Shown here one piece after another: positions 6,595 to 12,166 of a stretch of DNA of 12,166 nt; position 1 is the first letter of the stretch, and each line of letters starts with the position of its first letter. Made by a program: the position numbers and the translations under genes. The stretch spans positions 2,196-14,361 of the forward strand of contig JAADIW010000106.1 of assembly GCA_013151115.1 (NCBI GenBank). The letters are read 5' to 3'. Source of the DNA: Caldisericota bacterium. GTDB taxonomy: Bacteria > Bipolaricaulota > Bipolaricaulia > Bipolaricaulales > Bipolaricaulaceae. The notes below the pieces were generated by a model. The model had not been told where the DNA came from. It saw only the letters and a program-made list of their open reading frames with translations, and searched no databases.

Positions 6595-7974
6595 TCAATC
6601 CGGACCGGCCAGGACCTGCCCGGGCTCGGGGCCGACCAACCTTCGCTTCCAGGTGCCCCGCAGGAGCCACAGGTAAAGCCCGAGGCCACCGAGGTAGTTG
6701 CTGAGGGACATCCCCACCCACAGCCCCCACGGACCCAGGCCGAGCCCGTACGCCAAGATCCACGAGGAGAGGATACGCAGGCCCCAGAGGCGCACGAGGG
6801 AGAATACCATCGGGGGTACCGTGTGTCCCGCCCCGCGGAAGACGGCGCTCGCCGCGGCGAACATCCCGAAGAAGGGCACCGAGAACCCGAAGATCCCCAG
6901 GAACCTCTTGCCCTCGGCGATGACGGCGGGGTCTGAGATGAAGAGCCGGTAGAGAGGTTCCCGCAGGAGGAAGGCGGCCAGCGACACGAGGACGAGCAGC
7001 CCCACGGTGCTCCGGATCCCCCGACGCGCGATCTCCTCGGCGCGGTCGAACTGTCCGGCCCCGAGGTTCTGGCCCACCATGGTGAGAAGGGCGGTGGTGG
7101 CTCCCCAGATGGCCACGTTCAGGAGATGGATGATGCGCTGGCCGATCCCGTAGGCGGCCACCACGGCGGTGCCGAACCCCGCCACCAGTCCCATCAGCAC
7201 CACGAACCCGAGGGAGGTGGCGGTCTGATCCACGGCGTTCGGGCCCCCGACACGGAGGATCCTGCCCACATCCGCCGGGCGGGGGAGGAGCCAGCGGGGC
7301 CGGAGCCTCACGCCCACCCGCCCGGTCGCCAGCAACCATATCCCCACGCAGGCGGCGATGCCCCGGGAGCCCACGGTGGCGTAGGCCGCCCCCGCCACCC
7401 CGAGTTCCGGAAGCGGCCCCCATCCGAAGATGAGGAACGGGTCGAGGACGGCATTGGCGACCACCGAGGCGCCCATGAGGTACATCGGGGTCCGGGTATC
7501 CCCCACCCCCAACAGCAGCCCGGTGAAGGCGAAGGCCCCGTACATCAGGGGGAACCCGAGGGCCACGATCCGGAGATACGAGACGGCGAGGGGGTAGATA
7601 TCGGCGGGAGTCCCCACGAGGCGCAGGATCCGGGGCGCGAGACCCCATCCCGTGAGCCCGACGCAGATCGAGAGCAGGAACAGAAAGGAGAACACCTGGC
7701 TCGCGGCGCGATCAGCGCCCGCGCGGTCGCCCGCGCCGGTGTGCTGGGCCACCAGGGTCGAACCCGCGGCCTGGAACCCGATCCCCAGCGCCATGAACGT
7801 GAAGATCACCGGCCAGGCCACCGTGGGGGCGGAGAGGGCCTCGGTGGAGACCTTGCCCAACCAGAAGGCGTCGATCAGGTTGTAAAGGGCTTGAAGCGCG
7901 TTGGAGACCACCACCGGCCACGCGAGGACGAACATCGTCCCGAGGATCGGGCCCCCCAGTATGCGTTCGCGCAA
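6595..7974 (-). CDS. MATE-family multidrug/toxin efflux transporter
   Basis: This 459-residue inner-membrane antiporter uses a Na+ or H+ gradient to export cationic drugs or metabolites. It has about twelve membrane segments in two homologous halves (about 1-225 and 239-445). The first half starts with the family-typical GPILGTMFVLAWPVVVSN and YNLIDAFWLG (31-40); the second has GGPNAVDQTATSLGF (243-257), AAYGIGQRI (273-281) and VGQNLGAG (300-307). The TTG start at 7974 is supported by AAGGAGG 4 nt before it and by a normal N-terminus; no better ATG exists. A TATAAT box lies about 24 nt upstream, so it probably has its own promoter. Substrate and coupling ion cannot be told from sequence. The propeller gene follows in the same direction. 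Confidence 0.94.
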   Translation of the reverse strand: MRERILGGPILGTMFVLAWPVVVSNALQALYNLIDAFWLGKVSTEALSAPTVAWPVIFTFMALGIGFQAAGSTLVAQHTGAGDRAGADRAASQVFSFLFLLSICVGLTGWGLAPRILRLVGTPADIYPLAVSYLRIVALGFPLMYGAFAFTGLLLGVGDTRTPMYLMGASVVANAVLDPFLIFGWGPLPELGVAGAAYATVGSRGIAACVGIWLLATGRVGVRLRPRWLLPRPADVGRILRVGGPNAVDQTATSLGFVVLMGLVAGFGTAVVAAYGIGQRIIHLLNVAIWGATTALLTMVGQNLGAGQFDRAEEIARRGIRSTVGLLVLVSLAAFLLREPLYRLFISDPAVIAEGKRFLGIFGFSVPFFGMFAAASAVFRGAGHTVPPMVFSLVRLWGLRILSSWILAYGLGLGPWGLWVGMSLSNYLGGLGLYLWLLRGTWKRRLVGPEPGQVLAGPD

Positions 7975-7997
7975 TCTCCCTCCTTAGCCGCGGGCGA

Positions 7998-8003
7998 ATT
8001 ATA
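7998..8003 (-). promoter_or_regulatory. -10 box (TATAAT) for the MATE gene
   Basis: A perfect TATAAT on the minus strand stands out in GC-rich DNA. The start would be near 7991, giving a leader of about 17 nt that includes AAGGAGG. I see no good -35 at 16-18 nt (CGCGAA-like), so an activator or a relaxed -35 may be needed. Confidence 0.5.
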
Positions 8004-8048
8004 GGCGCCGACCGGGGGATTTCGCGCCGCGCCCGTTCCCGGAGGGGC

Positions 8049-9044
8049 TCAGAACTCGATGCCCCTTCGGAAGAGGACGTACACCGCGACGAGGTAGACG
8101 AGGAGGATGCCCCAGGCCTCGGGCCCGATCCCGAGGAACCGCCGTCGCGAGCGACGTTCGATCCCGAAGGCGGCGATCGACATCAACACCACGCTCAACG
8201 CCGCCACTACCATCTGCTCCCGGGAACCCGCGGGGAGGAGCGACCCCCGATAGGCCAGATCGGCGAAGGGGATGGTGAAGATGTTGAACATGTTCGAACC
8301 GAAGAGGTTTCCCACTAGGAGGTCGAAGGAGCGGATCCTCAAAGCGCCGATACAGGACATGAGCTCGGGCAGCGAGGTGCTCGCCGCGATGAAGATCGCC
8401 CCCATGAAGGTCCCGGTGAGGCGCGTCCGGAGCGCGATCCCCTTGCCGGTACGGGCGAGGTACATCCCCGCCACGATCACCACGGCCGCCGCCGCCGCGA
8501 ACTTGAGCAGGGGAACGACGGCATCCCGGGGGCGCGGCGGCAGGCCCGCCCCGGGATCGCGGGGACGGTACAGGGCCCATACCCCCAGGGGATAGACCAC
8601 CAATATGGCCCAGCTCACGGGTCCCATCCCCAGAAATTCCCCCCCGCTCCCCAGGCCGATCCCCACCACCGCGAGCGCCGTGAGGGAGATGGCCACCGAA
8701 GCGTAGCGGAGCTGTCCGTAGCCCACGTTGGCGAGGAGCGGCGGGAGATCGCGCTGTCCCAGGATCCAGAACGACACGGCCTCCATGACGAAGAGGAGGG
8801 CCATGTTGAAGAGGTTGCTCCCGAAGATGTTCCCCAGGGCGATCTGGGGGGCCACGATGGCCCCCGCGGTCACGGTGGTGGCGAGCTCGGGAAGGGAGGT
8901 CACGGTGGCGAGGAGCAACATCCCGATCCACGCGCGCTCGATCCCCGTGGCCTCGGCGATCTCGTCCCCGTACTGGCCGAGCTTGTAGCCCGCGATCACC
9001 ACCGCCAGGGCCGAGAGGCCGAATATCCCCCAGAGTGCGAGCAA
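8049..9044 (-). CDS. CaCA-family cation (Na+/Ca2+-type) exchanger
   Basis: This 331-residue integral membrane antiporter of the calcium/cation antiporter family exports Ca2+ or a similar cation in exchange for Na+, K+ or H+. It carries the two inverted alpha repeats that form the ion path: ATVTSLPELATT (46-57) with GNIFGSNLFN (71-80), and AASTSLPELMS (220-230) with GNLFGSNMFN (245-254). The ion-binding glutamates E53 and E227 are present. About ten membrane helices are expected, with a short basic loop at 160-176. The TTG start at 9044 has AAGGAGG 4 nt upstream and gives a normal N-terminus. I see no convincing promoter in the 121-nt divergent gap before it. The MATE gene lies 74 nt downstream but appears to have its own -10 box. 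Ion specificity is not certain. Confidence 0.94.
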   Translation of the reverse strand: MLALWGIFGLSALAVVIAGYKLGQYGDEIAEATGIERAWIGMLLLATVTSLPELATTVTAGAIVAPQIALGNIFGSNLFNMALLFVMEAVSFWILGQRDLPPLLANVGYGQLRYASVAISLTALAVVGIGLGSGGEFLGMGPVSWAILVVYPLGVWALYRPRDPGAGLPPRPRDAVVPLLKFAAAAAVVIVAGMYLARTGKGIALRTRLTGTFMGAIFIAASTSLPELMSCIGALRIRSFDLLVGNLFGSNMFNIFTIPFADLAYRGSLLPAGSREQMVVAALSVVLMSIAAFGIERRSRRRFLGIGPEAWGILLVYLVAVYVLFRRGIEF

Positions 9045-9130
9045 TCCCCCTCCTTTCCCAGAGGAAGGTCCGAACGGAGGCCAACCCGACCGAGTTTAAC
9101 GGAAAAGATGGGGAACGGGGAACGTCGGCG

Positions 9131-9159
9131 TTGTGGCCGCAGAATCCGGCGATTAGGAT
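9131..9159 (+). promoter_or_regulatory. Promoter for a leaderless reductase transcript
   Basis: TTGTGG (9131-9136), a 17-nt spacer and TAGGAT (9154-9159) lie just before the GTG at 9166. With the normal 6-nt distance, transcription would begin at the G of the start codon. AGGA within the -10 could instead serve as a ribosome site if transcription starts upstream. Confidence 0.5.
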
Positions 9160-9165
9160 GGACCC

Positions 9166-10308
9166 GTGGAGAAGATCGATCTCGCGGTGGTGGGGGGAGG
9201 CCCGGCCGGGGCCATCGTGGCCCGGGAGGCCGCCGCGGGCGGCGCGAAGGTCGTGCTCTTCGAGCGGTCGCCGCATGCCCCCCTCCGCTGCGCCGGCCTC
9301 ATCTCCACGCGCGCCGCGGACGAATTGGGCGTCTCCCGGGACCTGGTCCTCGCCGAGATCCACGGGGCAGTGATCCACGGCCCCGGGGGGAGCGACGCCG
9401 CGCTCCTCTCCTCCCGACCGAAGGCGGTGGTCATCGACAGGAAGCGCCTCGACGCCCGCCTTCGGGCACGCGCCCGGGACGCGGGAGCCCGGGTGATGGA
9501 GGGCGTATCGGTGTTGGGCTGGGACGGCACGGCGCTCCACACAACCGCGGGGAAATTCCGCCCGGGGATCCTCGTGGGGGCGGACGGGGCGATGAGCGCC
9601 GTGGCCCGTTGGACAGGGCTTCCGGGGCCGCGGGAGGTCCTCGTCGCCTACCAGGCGGAGGTGGCCGTGCGATCGGGACGGCCGGACCGGGTGGAGATCT
9701 TCCTCGGTCGGGACCATGCCCCCGGGTTCTTCGCCTGGGCCATCCCCGCTGGCGACACCGTCCGGGCGGGCCTCGCCACTACCGAGACGAAGGGTGCCGC
9801 GGATCTCCTGCGCCGCTTCCTCGCCCGCCGTTTTCCGAACGCCCCGATACGGGGCGTATCCGGGGGGCTCATCCCCATCGGTCCCCCCGCTCGGGTCTCG
9901 GCGGGGGGGACCTTCCTCGTGGGGGACGCGGCGGCCCAGGTGAAACCCCTGACGGGCGGCGGGCTTTACTACGGGGGAACGGCGGCCCGGCTCCTGGGGA
10001 GGCTCATCGCGGACGGGGAGCCCGCAGAGTATGAAGCGCGCTGGCGTGAAAAGCTCGGGCGGGAGATCGAGTTCGGCCTCCGCGCCAGGCGGGCCTTCCT
10101 CGCGCTCTCCGACGGGGAATTGAACCGCCTCGTCGCCGTCCTCGGCGACCGGGCGCTCTCCGCGTTCCTGGCCGAGCGGGGGGACATGGATTACCCCTCG
10201 CGGCTCGTGCGCGAGCTCAAACGCGCCCCGCAGCTATGGTCCCTGGGTCTCAAAGCGCTGGCCGCGGTGGGGGGTCTCTCCCGGCTCGGGGAGCTCCTCT
10301 CCGCCTGA
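9166..10308 (+). CDS. Geranylgeranyl-reductase-family FAD oxidoreductase
   Basis: This 380-residue flavoprotein belongs to the family that saturates isoprenoid chains (archaeal lipid, chlorophyll phytyl or quinone side chains). It has an N-terminal FAD dinucleotide motif VVGGGPAGA (8-16), LRCAGLIS (40-47) at the position of the family's flavin-loop cysteine, the GADG motif (138-141) and LVGDAAAQVKPLTGGGLYYG (251-270), the typical second FAD motif and substrate region. The GTG at 9166 fits the Rossmann start; the upstream ATG at 9158 is in another frame. It is the only clear plus-strand gene. Its bacterial setting suggests a menaquinone or polyprenyl reductase, but the substrate is unknown, and the best comparison is with archaeal homologues. 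It ends 9 nt from the convergent oxidase gene. Confidence 0.9.
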   Translation: MEKIDLAVVGGGPAGAIVAREAAAGGAKVVLFERSPHAPLRCAGLISTRAADELGVSRDLVLAEIHGAVIHGPGGSDAALLSSRPKAVVIDRKRLDARLRARARDAGARVMEGVSVLGWDGTALHTTAGKFRPGILVGADGAMSAVARWTGLPGPREVLVAYQAEVAVRSGRPDRVEIFLGRDHAPGFFAWAIPAGDTVRAGLATTETKGAADLLRRFLARRFPNAPIRGVSGGLIPIGPPARVSAGGTFLVGDAAAQVKPLTGGGLYYGGTAARLLGRLIADGEPAEYEARWREKLGREIEFGLRARRAFLALSDGELNRLVAVLGDRALSAFLAERGDMDYPSRLVRELKRAPQLWSLGLKALAAVGGLSRLGELLSA

Positions 10309-10314
10309 GCCGGG
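10280..10314. terminator. Stem-loop between convergent genes (possible bidirectional terminator)
   Basis: CCCGGCTC (10280-10287) and GAGCCGGG (10307-10314) form a perfect 8-bp stem spanning the reductase stop codon, next to the convergent stop at 10318. The 19-nt loop contains the self-complementary GGAGCTCC. A T tract is missing on both sides, so termination is unproven. Confidence 0.35.
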
Positions 10315-10317
10315 CGC

Positions 10318-11460
10318 TCACCCCACCACGAAGGCCTCCCCGTGGAGCTCGCGCTCGAAGCGCTCCAACGATAGCCGTGCGAGGTTCTCGGAGAGGACGC
10401 CCTTCTCGATGTAATCCGCGAGGTGCCGGGCCACCGCGGGGGCGATCATGAACCCGTGGCCGGAGAAACCGTTGGCCTGGACGAAGTTCTCGAGGCCCGG
10501 GGTCGGTCCGAGGATCGGTTGCGCGTCGGGGGTCACGTCGTAGAGCCCGGCCCACTGCCTGAGCACCGCCAGCTGCCCCAGGGCCGGGACGTACCGCGTG
10601 AGCTCCCGCGCGTAGCGCCTTAGGAACCCGAGGGATGAGGAGGTGTCGTGGCCCGGCCTCTCCCCCGGGTTCCCGATCCCCCCGATGATCTGACCCTCGG
10701 CGGTCTGGGAGAAGTAGATCCCGTTGTGGATCGAGATCACCATCACCTCCATGAAGGGCTCCACCGGCTCGGTGATGGCGATCTCGTGGCGGACGGGGCG
10801 GTTGGGGAGCTTCACCCCGGCCATGCGGGCGATCTCCCCCGACCACGCCCCGGCGGCGTTCACCACGGTCCCGGGGGACACATCCCCCCGGCTCGTGCGG
10901 ACCTTTACGATCCGCCCCCCTTTCACCTCTAGATCCACCACCTCGGTGAATTTCTCAAGCACCGCTCCACGCTCCCGGGCCCGGGCGAGGTACCCCTCCA
11001 CCACCCGGAACGGATTGGCGTGGCCATCGGTGGGACAGTAGGTGGCGCTCACGATGGTGGTCTCGTCCAAGAGGGGAAGGATTCGCTTGGCGTCCCGAGG
11101 AGTGAGGAGCCTCGAGGGGAGTCCCAGGTCGTTCTGGAGCGCCACCGCCTTTCGCTGGGCCTCCCGCTCCCCCTCGGTCTCCGCCAGGATCAGGTACCCT
11201 CCCTGGATGAACTCGATGTCCACCCCGAGCTCCTCGGAGAGGGTCCCATAGCGCTCCACCGATTCCATGGCCAGGCGGATGTTGTGGGGGGTGGTGAACT
11301 GCTGGCGGATCCCCCCGCCGCAACGCCCCGTGGCCCCGGAACAGGGAAACCTACGCTCGAGGACCACCACGTCCCGGATGCCCCGTCGGGCGAGCTCGTA
11401 CGCCAGTGCGGCGCCCGTGACCCCGGCCCCGATGATCACCACATCCGCGCGGCGTTTCAT
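10318..11460 (-). CDS. FAD-dependent oxidoreductase, DAO family (proline/sarcosine dehydrogenase beta-type)
   Basis: This 380-residue subunit of the D-amino-acid-oxidase superfamily probably oxidises a secondary amine or amino acid such as L-proline, hydroxyproline, sarcosine or glycine. It has the FAD motif VIIGAGVTGAALA (8-20) with E35 of the ribose-binding acid, GRCGGGIRQQF (45-55) where sarcosine-oxidase relatives hold the flavin, YCPTDGHANP (141-150), VNAAGAW (200-206) and the C-terminal GLYDVTPDAQPILG (305-318) plus GFSGHGF (331-337). The ATG at 11460 fits the N-terminus; the open frame to 11583 overlaps the upstream gene and lacks similarity. It overlaps the [2Fe-2S] gene by 4 nt (ATGA). 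Together with the two iron-sulfur subunits it resembles PdhB in archaeal pdhAFXB clusters; the true substrate is inferred. Confidence 0.9.
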   Translation of the reverse strand: MKRRADVVIIGAGVTGAALAYELARRGIRDVVVLERRFPCSGATGRCGGGIRQQFTTPHNIRLAMESVERYGTLSEELGVDIEFIQGGYLILAETEGEREAQRKAVALQNDLGLPSRLLTPRDAKRILPLLDETTIVSATYCPTDGHANPFRVVEGYLARARERGAVLEKFTEVVDLEVKGGRIVKVRTSRGDVSPGTVVNAAGAWSGEIARMAGVKLPNRPVRHEIAITEPVEPFMEVMVISIHNGIYFSQTAEGQIIGGIGNPGERPGHDTSSSLGFLRRYARELTRYVPALGQLAVLRQWAGLYDVTPDAQPILGPTPGLENFVQANGFSGHGFMIAPAVARHLADYIEKGVLSENLARLSLERFERELHGEAFVVG

Positions 11461-11759
11461 CCGCCCCTCCAGAGCTCGAGCGGCGTGGGAACCAACGGGG
11501 GCCTGATGGACACTTCCTCCATCACCTCGGGCAACGGCCTCCCCGTCTCCCGGGCGAGGATCCGCGCCAAAAGCGGAAGACACGTCCTCCCCTGGCAGGG
11601 CCCCATCCCCGCCCGCAGGTGCCGTTTCAGCTCCTCCAGGGTGTCGTGGCCCTCCCGGATCGCCCGCACCACCTGTGATACCGTCACTTCCTCACAGCGG
11701 CAGACCACCGGATCATCGGGGTCCTTGCGGCGCGGGACGCGGGATGGGTGGCGGGTCAT
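11457..11759 (-). CDS. BFD-like [2Fe-2S] subunit of the dehydrogenase complex
   Basis: This 100-residue protein has C20xC22 in VVCRCEEVT and C55/C60 in GMGPCQGRTC. This matches the BFD-like [2Fe-2S] domain (C-x-C, about 32 residues, C-x4-C) of opine oxidases, sarcosine oxidase alpha and PdhX. It should pass electrons between the FAD subunit and partners. It starts at ATG 11759 in a 4-nt ATGA overlap with the ferredoxin gene and ends in an ATGA overlap with the FAD-subunit gene, so the three are translated together. The frame also runs upstream to 12098, but that part is antisense-like and does not resemble the family. Confidence 0.88.
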   Translation of the reverse strand: MTRHPSRVPRRKDPDDPVVCRCEEVTVSQVVRAIREGHDTLEELKRHLRAGMGPCQGRTCLPLLARILARETGRPLPEVMEEVSIRPPLVPTPLELWRGG

Positions 11760-12166
11760 CGCGGCTCCCTTATCGCCCTGACCTCCCACAGGAGCCCCTC
11801 CGCGGGGAGTTCCACGGTGACGATCCAGGTGGTCCCGGCCCGCCGCGTCCGCACCACCCTCCCCCGGCCGAGGACCATCCCCTCCCGGGAGAGGAGCTCC
11901 ACCTCCTTCCCGCTTTCGGGCACCGGGAGGAGCTCGTGGGGCACCGTCACCCGGGGATGCCCCCTCGAGAGGTCGAGGAGGAAGATGGCGAGCCCCGGGC
12001 ATACCCCGACGCAGGTCCCGCACCCGGTACACCGCTCGTAGTCCAACGTCGGGGGGTTGGTGATGGGGTCCCCCACCGCGATGGCCCCCGCCGGGCACGC
12101 CTCCTCACAGGGGTTACAGGGGATCTCCTCCACGCACTCCACGGTCGCGCAGGGGCCGCGTTCGAG
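11756..12166 (-). CDS. Ferredoxin-like [4Fe-4S] subunit (5' end at window edge)
   Basis: This small electron-transfer subunit has one classical CTGCGTCVGVCP set (C-x2-C-x2-C-x3-CP) and a first set CVEEIPCNPCEEACP (C-x5-C-x2-C-x3-CP), so two [4Fe-4S] clusters are likely. A C-terminal, beta-rich segment of about 75 residues follows. A GTG at 12142 is the only start inside the window and would begin at VECVEEIPC; the frame stays open to the edge and earlier residues LERGPCAT look like family N-terminal sequence, so the true start probably lies just outside. It overlaps the BFD-like gene by 4 nt (ATGA). In pdhAFXB-like clusters it corresponds to PdhF, with an NAD(P)/FAD alpha subunit expected next, upstream of the window. 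Confidence 0.85.
   Translation of the reverse strand, partial: LERGPCATVECVEEIPCNPCEEACPAGAIAVGDPITNPPTLDYERCTGCGTCVGVCPGLAIFLLDLSRGHPRVTVPHELLPVPESGKEVELLSREGMVLGRGRVVRTRRAGTTWIVTVELPAEGLLWEVRAIREPR

Noticed and set aside
5840..7648. A 602-residue minus-strand frame overlapping the MATE and propeller genes
   Set aside because: Out of frame with both genes, rich in Gly, Arg and Pro, and without motifs; a shadow of the MATE gene.
7126..8004. A 292-residue plus-strand frame opposite the MATE gene
   Set aside because: Low-complexity His/Gly/Pro-rich translation with no motif, antisense to a clear transporter gene.
11461..11583. N-terminal extension of the FAD subunit
   Set aside because: It would run through the end of the [2Fe-2S] gene; the Rossmann start and ATGA overlap support ATG 11460.
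1..12166. tRNA, rRNA, CRISPR array, insertion sequence or integrase
   Set aside because: No regular spaced repeats, transposase motifs or RNA-gene signatures were found by reading, though small RNAs cannot be ruled out without a model search.

Overview
The window is about 12 kb of very GC-rich, tightly packed bacterial DNA. Eleven of the twelve clear protein genes run on the minus strand and one on the plus strand. Five of the eleven assignable starts are GTG or TTG, and neighbours often overlap by 1-8 nt. A LysW amino-carrier system next to argG/argH, a bacterial type II thymidine kinase, sigma70-like promoters and an archaeal-style amino-acid dehydrogenase cluster suggest a deep-branching, possibly thermophilic and anaerobic bacterium. 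A Bipolaricaulota (Acetothermia)-like, Deinococcus-Thermus or similar lineage is possible. The lineage is inferred from gene content only.

Region 1 (1-3845, minus) is an arginine-type operon, argG-argH-lysW-lysX/argX, in which each gene overlaps the next. LysW carries the amino acid on its C-terminal glutamate, the LysX/ArgX ligase attaches it, and ArgG/ArgH make arginine from citrulline. The last gene runs off the left edge. A strong promoter (3817-3845) lies about 250 nt before argG. The long leader holds several hairpins and a possible 17-codon leader peptide with two arginine codons that overlaps the largest hairpin.

Region 2 (3901-5353, minus) is a thymidine kinase gene followed by a secreted staphylococcal-nuclease-like protein with an extra C-terminal domain, probably one transcript and possibly used to salvage external DNA.

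Region 3 (5389-9044, minus) holds an exported beta-propeller protein of unknown role, a MATE-type exporter and a CaCA-type cation exchanger. Both transporters start with TTG behind strong Shine-Dalgarno sequences.

Region 4 (9045-12166) has a geranylgeranyl-reductase-family flavoprotein on the plus strand, probably from a leaderless transcript. It converges on a minus-strand operon for a ferredoxin-like subunit, a BFD-like [2Fe-2S] subunit and a DAO-family FAD subunit. This matches the F-X-B part of dye-linked L-proline dehydrogenase (pdhAFXB-like) clusters; the alpha subunit would lie beyond the right edge. No RNA genes, CRISPR arrays, insertion sequences or integrases were seen.
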